Made by a program: the position numbers and the translations under genes. A DNA stretch of 64,000 nucleotides, taken from positions 6,572,001-6,636,000 of the forward strand of contig NZ_LN850107.1 of assembly GCF_900070365.1 (NCBI RefSeq), in the 5' to 3' direction. The stretch's first letter is position 1. Each line of letters begins with the position of its first letter. The notes below the pieces were generated by a model. The model did not search any database and was not told the origin of the DNA. It was given only the letters and a program-made list of their open reading frames with translations. Origin of the DNA: Alloactinosynnema sp. L-07. GTDB taxonomy: Bacteria > Actinomycetota > Actinomycetes > Mycobacteriales > Pseudonocardiaceae. Positions 9,936 to 17,224 of this stretch are shown one piece after another.

Positions 9936-10640
9936 ATGCGACTGTACCTGCTTGAGCTGGGCCACATCGGCCACGACTGGGCTGCGGGCGGCCGAATGCC
10001 GGTGTGCGCCTACCTGATCCGGACGGCGGACGCGACTGTGCTGGTCGACACCGGATTCCCGCCGGACGCCCCGCCCGGGGCTATTCAGGTGACCCCGGAA
10101 CAAGAGTTGATTACTCAACTTTCCCAAATCGGAGTTAATCCGGATGACGTCACACATGTGATCTGCAGCCACCTCGATCCCGATCACGCCGGTAACCATG
10201 ATCTGTTCCCGCGGGCCGAGTTCGTGATCCAGCGCAGCCACTACGAATTGGCCATGTCGGACACCGTTCCGCGCCTGCGAATGGCACGCAAGCACTGGGA
10301 TCAGGAGAACCTGAATTACCGGCAGATCGACGGTGACGTCGAGCTGCTGCCGGGCATCGAGCTGATCGAGTCCAGCGGCCACATCCTGGGCCACCAGTCG
10401 GTGCTGGTGCGCCTGCCCGAGTCCGGCCCGATCCTGCTGGCCATCGACGCCATCACCATGGAGAAGGCGCTCGACCCGGACACCCGGCCGATGACCAACT
10501 ACGACCTCGAGCCCGAGCTGGTCCGGTCCAGCACCCGCAAGCTCGTCGACCTCGCCGCCAAGGAAGGCGCGCTCATCGTGCGCGGCCATGACGGCACCCA
10601 GTGGGAAACCCTCAAGCGGGCGCCTGAGTTCTACGCCTGA
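9936..10640 (+). CDS. Metallo-beta-lactamase-fold hydrolase (N-acyl-homoserine lactonase-like)
   Basis: This 234-aa protein has the arrangement of AiiA-type lactonases, including NHDLFP and a late GHxxGHQ. The main metal motif reads HLDPDH (H79-D81-D83-H84) where lactonases normally have HxHxDH, so the second histidine is an aspartate. H149 and a C-terminal RGHDG supply further ligands. The start ATG at 9936 follows GGAGGCGACG; an in-frame region further upstream lacks a ribosome site. It could degrade lactones or esters, with quorum quenching only one option. It leads a run of four co-directional genes ending in the third oxidase. Confidence 0.8.
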   Translation: MRLYLLELGHIGHDWAAGGRMPVCAYLIRTADATVLVDTGFPPDAPPGAIQVTPEQELITQLSQIGVNPDDVTHVICSHLDPDHAGNHDLFPRAEFVIQRSHYELAMSDTVPRLRMARKHWDQENLNYRQIDGDVELLPGIELIESSGHILGHQSVLVRLPESGPILLAIDAITMEKALDPDTRPMTNYDLEPELVRSSTRKLVDLAAKEGALIVRGHDGTQWETLKRAPEFYA

Positions 10641-10676
10641 GTCAAAGCAGTCCAACACTCTATGAGGAGGCATTTC

Positions 10677-11555
10677 GTGAGCACGACCGTCCTTCGGCGA
10701 CTCGTTGTCGCCACCGTCGTGGCCGCGGCCACCGTGGGGGCGGTGACTCCGGCGAGCGCGGCGGCCAAGCAGGCCCCGCAGACCGTCTCGGTGACCGCCC
10801 AGACCGACCGCCTGGTCGCCCCCGCCGCGGCCACGCTGCGCGCCGGTGTCACCACGTTCCAGGTGTCCACCCCCGACTACGGCGGCCGCGAGGTCGGGCT
10901 GATCCAGCTCAAGCCGGGCGTCCAGCTCGAGAACCTGCTGGCCAACCTCGCCACCGTCCTGCACAACGACGACCTGGTGGCCAAGAAGGCCGCGGGCGCC
11001 GTGGTCTACCGCGACTCGGTGCTGCTCGGTGGCGCCATCGTGACCCCGCGCGCGCCGCAGGTCTTCAGCCAGATGCTCTTCCAGGGCACCTACTACCTGG
11101 TCGACTACCGGTCGCTGGCCAACCCGGCGGCGACCAACCACTACCAGAAGATCACCGTCGGCCGGGGCTTCAACTCCTACTGGCCGAGCACCGACCACCT
11201 TGTCCTGCAGTACCAGGACAACGAGGGCCAGCCGCGCTTCCGCGCACCGGCCACCCTCAAGGCGGGCGCCAAGCTCCTCATCGTCAACCTGACCGACCAG
11301 ATGGCCGACTCGGTGTTCCTGCCGGTTCAGCCGGGCACCACCGACGAGGACATCGTCAAGTTCTTCAGTGGCCAGGCCGCGCCGCCGTTCATCGGCCAGC
11401 CGCAGGGCGCGCTGCCCACGAGCAGCCGCTACGCGGTGCACTACCAGGCCGACCTGGCACCGGGCCGCTACGTTCTGCTGTCCTTCGTCGGCGACCGTGA
11501 GACCGGCATCCCCGGTGCCGCTCGCGGGATGTACAAGCTGATCGACGTCATCTAG
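10677..11555 (+). CDS. Secreted protein of unknown function
   Basis: This 292-aa protein has a Sec signal peptide (hydrophobic 8-22, cleavage around TPASA-AA). The mature part is beta-rich and without cysteines. It looks like two similar segments, each running from an LRAG or LKAGA stretch towards a DR/GRY core. The end, LAPGRYVLLSFVGDRETGIP, resembles the cupredoxin-like tail of many actinobacterial secreted proteins, but no copper ligand set is visible. GTG at 10677 follows GAGGAGG with ideal spacing; the ATG 15 bases upstream overlaps that site. It lies between the lactonase-like gene and a membrane protein, so a role near the secreted oxidase is possible. Confidence 0.7.
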   Translation: MSTTVLRRLVVATVVAAATVGAVTPASAAAKQAPQTVSVTAQTDRLVAPAAATLRAGVTTFQVSTPDYGGREVGLIQLKPGVQLENLLANLATVLHNDDLVAKKAAGAVVYRDSVLLGGAIVTPRAPQVFSQMLFQGTYYLVDYRSLANPAATNHYQKITVGRGFNSYWPSTDHLVLQYQDNEGQPRFRAPATLKAGAKLLIVNLTDQMADSVFLPVQPGTTDEDIVKFFSGQAAPPFIGQPQGALPTSSRYAVHYQADLAPGRYVLLSFVGDRETGIPGAARGMYKLIDVI

Positions 11556-11630
11556 CACGTACCGACTAATCTGGAACTCTTCCAGTGATACTGGACGGTT
11601 CCTCCAGTCCCGGCTCCCATTCTCAAGATC

Positions 11631-12203
11631 GTGAGCCTGGACATCGTGACCCGGAGAGGGCCTCGGACGCGACGGTCGCCGTCGTACTTCGAGGCCCTCT
11701 TCGTCGTCGGGCTCGCCGTGATCGCGACCTGGGTGATCCACCAGTTCGCGCCGCCGTCGCTGATCCGCGACGGCGAAGTGCTGCCGGTGGCCATGGGGTC
11801 GCGCCACACCGGGTCGGGCCACCACGGCTCCGCCCCGGGTGAGCTGGTCCCGCCGAGCCCGGTCAGCACCGAGCCGCTGCCCAGCTTCTTCGGCAGCGCG
11901 TTCCTAGCCTTCCATGTGCTCGTGGTCTTGCTGGTCCTCGCGGTGCCGCTGGCCCGCAGGCTCAACGCGCGGGGCGGCACCTGGTTCACCGGGCTGGTGT
12001 TCGCGGGGCTGTCCGCGCTCGCCGTCGGCATCGCCGCCATGGTCACCGCCCAAGTGATCTACCAGGACGCCGTCACCGCCGAGCAGGTGCTCGCGGGCGG
12101 TCTGGAAGCGGCCAGGTACGGCTTCGTCGCCGCGCTCGCGATCGCGTTGTTGTTCGGGGTTCCCGGCAGTGTCGCCGGGCCCTCGGGGGAAGCAAGCGAG
12201 TGA
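11631..12203 (+). CDS. Four-helix membrane protein with His-rich external loop
   Basis: No family is recognised for this 190-aa protein. It has four hydrophobic segments (near 21-40, 88-108, 118-138 and 158-178). The loop after helix 1 contains MGSRHTGSGHHGS, a His/Met-containing stretch that could bind copper. The GTG start lies 75 bases after the secreted-protein gene. Its stop is 10 bases before the Tat oxidase start, so translation is probably linked. Copper delivery or anchoring for that oxidase is a reasonable guess, not shown by sequence. Confidence 0.65.
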   Translation: MSLDIVTRRGPRTRRSPSYFEALFVVGLAVIATWVIHQFAPPSLIRDGEVLPVAMGSRHTGSGHHGSAPGELVPPSPVSTEPLPSFFGSAFLAFHVLVVLLVLAVPLARRLNARGGTWFTGLVFAGLSALAVGIAAMVTAQVIYQDAVTAEQVLAGGLEAARYGFVAALAIALLFGVPGSVAGPSGEASE

Positions 12204-12213
12204 GGAGCTCTTG

Positions 12214-13635
12214 ATGAAACGTCGGAACCTGTTGAAGGCCGGTGCCGTGGTAGGTGCGGGACTCGTCCTGCCGCTGGAGAGACTTGTCGCCAGTGCGGCC
12301 GCGACGGCGGGTCTGGCCGCGTTCTCGGTGCCGCTGCTGGTGCCGCCGGTCCTGCGGCCCAAGACCAGCACGCCGGACACCGACTACTACGAGATGAAGA
12401 TCAAGCCCGCCGATGTGGAGATCATCCCCGGGACCACCACCCGGGTGCTGACCTTCAACGGTTCGTTCCCCGGCCCGACCCTGGCGGTGACCCAGGGCAG
12501 GCCGGTCGTGGTGAAGCAGATCAACGAACTGGGCGAGGACGTCAACGTGCACCTGCACGGCGCGTTCGTCGCGCCCGAGCACGACGGCTACCCGACGCAC
12601 CTGATCCCGCCGGGCGGCTCGCGGGACTACCGCTACCCGAACCAGCAGCGCGCCACCACGCTCTGGTACCACTCCCACACCCACCACAAGGAAGCCGAGC
12701 AGGTCTACCGGGGCCTGGCGGGCTTCTACGTGATCAACGACCCGGGCGACCCGTGGCTGAACCTGCCGTCCGGCGCCCAGGACGTGCCGCTGCTGTTCCG
12801 CGACATCCGCATCGATGACAGCAACCAGCTCGTGTACTTCCCCGGCGACTTCCGGGGCCGGGGCACGATCCTGGTCAACGGCAGGCCGCAGCCATATTTC
12901 AAGGTCGCGACCCGCAAGTACCGGCTGCGGCTGCTCAACGGCTCCAACGACCGCGGCTTCAAGTTCTCACTGAGCAACGGCGCGAAGTTCTACGTGATCG
13001 GCTCCGACGGCGGGTACCTGCCCAACAACATCCCGCTGAGCACGATCGAGCTGTTCCCGGCCGAGCGGCTCGACGTGATCGTGGACTTCGGCGGGCTGCC
13101 GGTGGGCACGCGGATCACGCTGCGCAACGAGTTCGGCGAGGCCGCCGAGACCCAGGACGTCATGCGCTTCGACGTCGACCGGGTGGAGTCCGACTTCACC
13201 CGGATCCCGGACAACGGCCAGCTCCCGCAGCTGCCCGCGATCCCGACGCCGACGGTGACCAGGGACATCACGCTGAACTTCGACCTGCCCAACCGGCGGT
13301 TCCTGATCAACGGCAAGCCGTTCGACCCGAACCGGGTCGAGTTCACCGTCCGCAAGGACAAGCCGGAGCTGTGGCGGATCACCAACAACGACACCCAGTT
13401 CGGCATCACCCACAGCATGCACATACATCTGGTGCAGTTCCGGGTGGTGTCGCGCAACGGGGTGCCGGTCGCGCCGATCGAGGCGGGCTGGAAGGACACG
13501 GTGACCGTGCGCGCGGGGGAGACGGTGCTGGTCAACACGACCTTCACCGGGTTCACCGGCAAGTACGTGTTCCACTGCCACCTGCTGGACCACTCGTCCA
13601 ACGCCATGATGGCCCAGATCGAAGTGATCCCCTGA
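12214..13635 (+). CDS. Tat-secreted multicopper oxidase (bilirubin oxidase/CotA-like)
   Basis: This 473-aa protein begins with a Tat signal (KRRNLLKAGAVVGAG). No lipobox is seen, so it is likely released or only loosely held. Copper motifs are HLHGAF (H113), WYHSHTHH (H153), HSMHIHLVQF (H400) and FHCHLLDH (H454). It is the third multicopper oxidase within 9 kb and is distinct in sequence from the other two. ATG at 12214 is preceded by GAGGAG and begins the Tat motif. An upstream in-frame start would overlap the previous gene. It ends at a convergent terminator facing trxA. Confidence 0.9.
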   Translation: MKRRNLLKAGAVVGAGLVLPLERLVASAAATAGLAAFSVPLLVPPVLRPKTSTPDTDYYEMKIKPADVEIIPGTTTRVLTFNGSFPGPTLAVTQGRPVVVKQINELGEDVNVHLHGAFVAPEHDGYPTHLIPPGGSRDYRYPNQQRATTLWYHSHTHHKEAEQVYRGLAGFYVINDPGDPWLNLPSGAQDVPLLFRDIRIDDSNQLVYFPGDFRGRGTILVNGRPQPYFKVATRKYRLRLLNGSNDRGFKFSLSNGAKFYVIGSDGGYLPNNIPLSTIELFPAERLDVIVDFGGLPVGTRITLRNEFGEAAETQDVMRFDVDRVESDFTRIPDNGQLPQLPAIPTPTVTRDITLNFDLPNRRFLINGKPFDPNRVEFTVRKDKPELWRITNNDTQFGITHSMHIHLVQFRVVSRNGVPVAPIEAGWKDTVTVRAGETVLVNTTFTGFTGKYVFHCHLLDHSSNAMMAQIEVIP

Positions 13636-13642
13636 GCGTGAC

Positions 13643-13672
13643 GGTGGCCCGGTCCGCGCGGACCGGGCCACC
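13643..13672. terminator. Convergent terminator hairpin
   Basis: Two 14-bp arms (13643-13656 and 13659-13672) form a near-gapless GC-rich hairpin between the oxidase stop and the trxA stop. It can end both transcripts. Confidence 0.75.
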
Positions 13673-13683
13673 GGCTCTGGGTC

Positions 13684-14049
13684 TTACTTGCTCTGCTCCG
13701 CGGCTACTTTCGCGTGGACCTCGGCCATGTCGACGGCCTTGACCTGGGTGATCAGGTCCTCAAGCGCGGCGGGCGGGAGCGCGCCGGGCTGCGCGTAGAG
13801 CACGACGCCCTCGCGCACGGCCATCAGCGTGGGAATCGACCTGATGTCGAACGCCTGCGCGAGCTGCTGCTGGGCCTCGGTGTCGACCTTGGCGAACACG
13901 ATGTCGTCGTGCTTGTCCGACGCGGACTCGAAGGTCGGCGCGAACTGGCGGCACGGGCCGCACCACGCCGCCCAGAAGTCGACCAGGACAGTGCCGCCAC
14001 CGCCGACCACCTCGTCGAAGTTCTCGCTGGTCAGTTCGACCGTCGCCAC
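13684..14049 (-). CDS. trxA: Thioredoxin
   Basis: This 121-aa thioredoxin has the active site WAAWCGPCRQF and the conserved cis-proline stretch IRSIPTLM. It is a cytoplasmic dithiol reductant. The GTG start has GAGGAGGA upstream. It lies 45 bases after the TetR gene stop on the same strand, so it may be transcribed from the same promoter or from a short local one. It is an extra thioredoxin rather than the trxB-linked copy, since no reductase gene is adjacent. Confidence 0.95.
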   Translation of the reverse strand: MATVELTSENFDEVVGGGGTVLVDFWAAWCGPCRQFAPTFESASDKHDDIVFAKVDTEAQQQLAQAFDIRSIPTLMAVREGVVLYAQPGALPPAALEDLITQVKAVDMAEVHAKVAAEQSK

Positions 14050-14094
14050 AGATCCTCCTCAGGTTCGGGCGGGCAATCTCAGGGGTTCAACGAA

Positions 14095-14700
14095 CTACCG
14101 GCCGCCAGAATTCCGCAACCGTGCCTCGATGCCCCGGTGGGCCCGCGCGTAGGCGTCATCGTCGCCGGTCAGCACGGCCACCGCGTTGGCGGCCCGGCAC
14201 AGCGCGTCGATCTCGAAGGCCAGTTGGTCGATGTCGGTGTCGGAAGCGAGGTGGCCCCGCTCGACCGCGGCCGCCGCGAACTGGGCGAGCAGCTCCATCC
14301 AGCTGCCGAAGGAGCGCTCGACCGCGTCGTGCACGCGGCCCTGGCGGGCGTCGAACTCGGCGGCCGCGCCCGCGAAGAAGCACCCGCCGGGGAACACCCG
14401 GTTCCGGGAGTGGGCCAGCCAGTTGTCGACCAGCTTGGTGAGCCGGGGCAGGCCAGGGTCGGCGGCCAGCGCGGACTCGACGACGGTCTCGACGAAGATG
14501 TCCCTGGCGAAGGCGATCGCGGCCAGCTGCAGCTCCTCCTTGGAGCCGAAGTGGGCGAAGATCCCGCTCTTGCTCAACTCCAGCTCGGCGGCCAGCCTGC
14601 CGATGGTCAGCCCTTCCAGACCCTCGACCGACGCGATCTCCACCGCGCGGCGCAGGGTCGCTCGGCGGGTCTCGGCGCCCTTCGCCAGTCGTGCGTCCAC
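14095..14700 (-). CDS. TetR family transcriptional regulator
   Basis: This 201-aa protein has an N-terminal helix-turn-helix (GLTIGRLAAELELSKSGIFA, about 30-50) and a TetR_C_6-like ligand domain. The GTG start at 14700 has no ribosome-binding site. TAGATT (minus strand, 14712-14707) lies exactly six bases upstream, which fits a leaderless transcript. A 167-bp hairpin element begins nine bases upstream of the start. Imperfect palindromes between the element and the divergent TIGR03086 gene are candidate operators, so it probably controls itself and that gene. Confidence 0.85.
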   Translation of the reverse strand: MDARLAKGAETRRATLRRAVEIASVEGLEGLTIGRLAAELELSKSGIFAHFGSKEELQLAAIAFARDIFVETVVESALAADPGLPRLTKLVDNWLAHSRNRVFPGGCFFAGAAAEFDARQGRVHDAVERSFGSWMELLAQFAAAAVERGHLASDTDIDQLAFEIDALCRAANAVAVLTGDDDAYARAHRGIEARLRNSGGR

Positions 14701-14708
14701 CCGAACAA

Positions 14709-14877
14709 TCTAGATGATCGGTTCCTGACTATCACCAGGTCTCGACCGGCCCACGACGCCGCTGCCCGCGTTGCAGGGACAGCCACGTACACCCGGTACG
14801 CGTGCTGTCCCTGCGCCTTGGCAGCGACGCCGTGGACCAGTCGATACCAGGCGATAGTCAGGAACCGATCATCTAGA
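14709..14877. repeat. Hairpin repeat element, copy 1
   Basis: This imperfect long inverted repeat spans CTAG at 14710-14713 to CTAG at 14873-14876. The outer stem ATGATCGGTTCCTGAC pairs perfectly with GTCAGGAACCGATCAT. The inner part folds back almost throughout to an apical loop near ACCCG. A second copy lies at 54639-54804 with the same inner sequence. No coding sequence is evident. One end abuts the TetR start region and the other faces the divergent TIGR03086 gene. It could be a mobile MITE-like unit, a structured RNA or a double terminator/attenuator. Confidence 0.85.
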
Positions 14878-14878
14878 C

Positions 14879-14916
14879 GACCGTTCGATCATGTGGAACT
14901 ATCTGACCGATCGTTC
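14879..14916. promoter_or_regulatory. Candidate TetR operators
   Basis: GACCGTTCGATC (14879-14890) and GACCGATCGTTC (14905-14916) are related imperfect palindromes, the second 10 of 12 symmetric around CGATCG. They lie between the TetR gene and its divergent neighbour and are plausible binding sites for that TetR protein. Confidence 0.45.
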
Positions 14917-14935
14917 GTACACATTCGGAGGGGAT

Positions 14936-15496
14936 ATGGACATCAGGGAGCTCGACCGTCGGGTGCTGGAACTGATCGGGGGCGTCATCGATGGGTTGAC
15001 CGACGAGCAGTTCGACGTGCCGACGCCGTGCGAGGGCTGGACGGTCCGCGAGGTCATCCGGCACATGGTGGGCAACAGCCTTGGCGTGCTGGCGCGGGTC
15101 GGCGGCACCGAGGCGCCCGCCGAGGTCGACCTCGGCGTCGACCCGCGCGCGACGTTCCGCCAGACGCGGGCCGACGCGTCGGCGGCGCTCAGCAGGCCGG
15201 AGGTGTTCGACGGGCCGTGGGAGCTGCGCGGGCAGCAGTACACCGGGGGCACGATGCTGTTCGTGCACTTCGCCGACGTCCTCGTGCACACCTGGGACAT
15301 CGGCACCGCGGTGGGGATCGACATCCGGTTCGAAGACGACCTGGCGCAGGCCGCGCTCGGTGTCGTCAGCCGGTTCCCGGAGGACGCGTGGGGCCCGGGG
15401 TCGGCGTTCATCGAGAAGCTGCCGGTCGCCGACGACGCGTCCGCGCAGGAGAAGCTGCTCGCGCTGACCGGCCGCAGGGTCCCGTCAGCGGCCTGA
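14936..15496 (+). CDS. TIGR03086/maleylpyruvate-isomerase-N family protein
   Basis: This 186-aa DinB/mycothiol-transferase-fold protein has the motifs TPCEGWTVREVIRHMVG and HFADVLVHTWDIG, typical of TIGR03086 proteins. These motifs carry the family metal-binding histidines. Relatives include mycothiol-dependent isomerases, but most members have no known substrate. ATG at 14936 is preceded by GGAGGGG. It diverges from the TetR gene across the hairpin element, so TetR control is likely. Confidence 0.85.
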   Translation: MDIRELDRRVLELIGGVIDGLTDEQFDVPTPCEGWTVREVIRHMVGNSLGVLARVGGTEAPAEVDLGVDPRATFRQTRADASAALSRPEVFDGPWELRGQQYTGGTMLFVHFADVLVHTWDIGTAVGIDIRFEDDLAQAALGVVSRFPEDAWGPGSAFIEKLPVADDASAQEKLLALTGRRVPSAA

Positions 15497-16315
15497 CGGC
15501 TCATACACGCTCACGGTGACCGAGCCGGTCACCGTGAGCGGGTCGGGCAGCCCGGCGATCTGCCTGGCGAAGCCGCGGCCCGCGGCGTGGAAGGCGTTGG
15601 GGCCCATGCCGACCAGGACGGAGACCATGTCGTGGGGGAGCGACATGGGGAACTCCTGGTCGCGCTGGTCGACCACGGTGAAGTGGGACGCCATCCGGTC
15701 GTCGATGCGGCTCTGCTTGTCCTCCTCGACCGCCAGGAGGTCCAAAGTGGACACCAGCTCGGCGAGGTGGCGCGCGGTCGGGGCCACGACGACGGCGGTG
15801 CCCTCGGGATGCAGGACCCGGTGCAGTTCGGCGGGGTTGCGCGGGGCGAACACGCTGAGCGTGAGCCCGGCGGCGGCGTCGCGCACCGGCAGCGGCTGCC
15901 ACGCGTCGCAGACGATCGCGCCGATCAGGGGGTGGGCGCGAGCGGCCCGGCGCAGGGCGGGTTTGGACACGTCGACTGCGATGCCGACCCGGTCGCCGAA
16001 CGCGGTGAGGGCGGCGGCGAGGTAGTGGCCGGTGCCCGCGCCGACGTCGATCACCGCGCCGGGCCCCGGCCGCGCGGCCTCGGCGATGACGTCGGTGATG
16101 GGCGCGTAGTGCCCCGCGCCGAGGAAACGGACCCGGGCGTCGACCATGTCGGCGGTGTCGCCGGTGAAGGTGGCCGTGCCGCACAGCAAACTGACGTAGC
16201 CCTGCCTGGCCACGTCGAAGCTGTGTCCGCGCGGGCACCGCAGCACGCCCGGCGACTCGGCCAGGTCCGCGCCGCAGTGCGGGCAGACCAGCAGCGATAC
16301 GACATCGGCGAGCAT
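15485..16315 (-). CDS. RlmA-family 23S rRNA (guanine-N1)-methyltransferase
   Basis: This 276-aa protein has an N-terminal zinc knuckle (VCPHCGADL...LRCPRGHSFD) and a SAM-binding motif (VIDVGAGTGHYL), as in RlmA(I)/RlmA(II)/TlrB enzymes. These methylate G745 or G748 in 23S rRNA hairpin 35; the TlrB branch gives tylosin resistance. The motif APRNPAELHRVL fits the family. ATG at 16315 has no ribosome site, but TAGGGT lies seven bases upstream, which suggests leaderless expression. The 3' end overlaps the convergent TIGR03086 gene by 12 bp. Confidence 0.9.
   Translation of the reverse strand: MLADVVSLLVCPHCGADLAESPGVLRCPRGHSFDVARQGYVSLLCGTATFTGDTADMVDARVRFLGAGHYAPITDVIAEAARPGPGAVIDVGAGTGHYLAAALTAFGDRVGIAVDVSKPALRRAARAHPLIGAIVCDAWQPLPVRDAAAGLTLSVFAPRNPAELHRVLHPEGTAVVVAPTARHLAELVSTLDLLAVEEDKQSRIDDRMASHFTVVDQRDQEFPMSLPHDMVSVLVGMGPNAFHAAGRGFARQIAGLPDPLTVTGSVTVSVYEPSGR
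15508..15540. terminator. Hairpin inside the 3' coding end of the RlmA-like gene
   Basis: Two perfect 14-bp arms (15508-15521 and 15527-15540) flank a 5-base loop just beyond the convergent TIGR03086 stop. The hairpin lies within the last codons of the methyltransferase gene, so it probably terminates the TIGR03086 transcript while also being coding. Confidence 0.6.
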
Positions 16316-16322
16316 GGTGCCG

Positions 16323-16328
16323 ACCCTA
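16323..16328 (-). promoter_or_regulatory. Leaderless -10 box TAGGGT
   Basis: TAGGGT on the minus strand, seven bases before the RlmA-type ATG, with no Shine-Dalgarno sequence. Confidence 0.5.
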
Positions 16329-16330
16329 CG

Positions 16331-16369
16331 ACAGAGGCTCCGGACGACCGTGTCGCCCGGAGCCTCTGT
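16331..16369. terminator. Terminator hairpin
   Basis: A 13-bp inverted repeat (16331-16343 and 16357-16369) lies downstream of the LPDTG-protein gene and upstream of the RlmA-like gene, both minus strand. It separates their transcription. Confidence 0.65.
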
Positions 16370-16377
16370 CGTGTGGA

Positions 16378-17106
16378 TCAGAAGCGGCGCAGCACCGCGG
16401 TGCGAATCCTCGGAACGGCCATCAGCGCGCCGCCGCTGAGCAGCAGCGCGGCGCCGAGCAGGATCATCCAGCCGACGTTGGAGCCGGTGTCGGGCAGGTC
16501 GTCGTTGTCGACCGGCACGGGCGCGACCGTCGTGGTCGTGGTGGCCGGGCGGGTGGTCGTCACCGAGGTCGCGTCCGTGGTCGTGGACGCGGTGCTGGTG
16601 GTCGTGGTGCCAGACGTGGTCGTGGTGGTGGTCCCCGACGTGGTCTTGGTGGTGGTAGTGGTCTTGGTGGTCGTCGGCGTGGTGGTAGCCGTGTCCTTCT
16701 TGCCGCAGACGAACCAGTGGCTGATCTGCGCGGGCTTCCCACTGCCGCCCGCGATCGGGGAGTGCAGATCCAGCCACGGCAGGTTGCCGAGCTTGCCCAC
16801 CTCGTACCGGTTGTACCCGTCGCTGCCCTTGACGATCACACCGGAGACGGTGGTGCCCGCGGGGATGGCGGTGATGTCGATGTAGGTGTTGGTGTCGTCC
16901 ACGGAGGAGGTCACCGTCACCGCGGTGGTGCCCGGCCAGAGCTCACCGCAGTCAGCGGCCACCACGTTGCCCGAGTGTGAGGTGGCGCGATTCGGGTCGC
17001 CCGAGGGCGGCGGGTCGTTCTGCGCGGCCCCCACGGTGCCCGACATGGCCAGCATCCCGACCATGGTGAAGGTGGCGAAGGCGAGCGAAGCGAGGGACCT
17101 ACGCAT
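16378..17106 (-). CDS. Thr-rich surface protein with LPXTG-type sorting signal
   Basis: This 242-aa protein starts with a signal peptide (ending near GTVGA-AQ). A globular domain of about 100 residues with two cysteines follows, then a stalk of almost pure Thr with Ser/Gly/Ala (about 135-195). It ends with LPDTG, a hydrophobic segment and RRF. That is a sortase cell-wall sorting signal. The Thr-rich stalk is a likely target for O-mannosylation, and a protein mannosyltransferase is encoded at 22,843. The start at 17106 follows GGAG; an upstream in-frame GTG/ATG region lacks a signal peptide. Function of the domain is unknown. Confidence 0.8.
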   Translation of the reverse strand: MRRSLASLAFATFTMVGMLAMSGTVGAAQNDPPPSGDPNRATSHSGNVVAADCGELWPGTTAVTVTSSVDDTNTYIDITAIPAGTTVSGVIVKGSDGYNRYEVGKLGNLPWLDLHSPIAGGSGKPAQISHWFVCGKKDTATTTPTTTKTTTTTKTTSGTTTTTTSGTTTTSTASTTTDATSVTTTRPATTTTTVAPVPVDNDDLPDTGSNVGWMILLGAALLLSGGALMAVPRIRTAVLRRF

Positions 17107-17224
17107 GTAGTTACTCCAAGTGGTGACCGCAACGGGCCGATGTTGGGTGACTTTGTACACCCAAACGGCGCACGCCATTACACGGGGACGCCTCTCGGTG
17201 GTTTTGTGTCCCGCTCGTTGCCGG

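Noticed and set aside
10677..11555. Secreted protein as a copper cupredoxin
   Set aside because: The tail resembles cupredoxin-like folds but there is no cysteine and no type-1 copper ligand set.
9753..11825. Long minus-strand open frame continuing upstream of the Tat oxidase
   Set aside because: It is antisense to the metallo-hydrolase and secreted-protein genes and lacks a start signal; the Tat signal and ribosome site at 9752 mark the true start.
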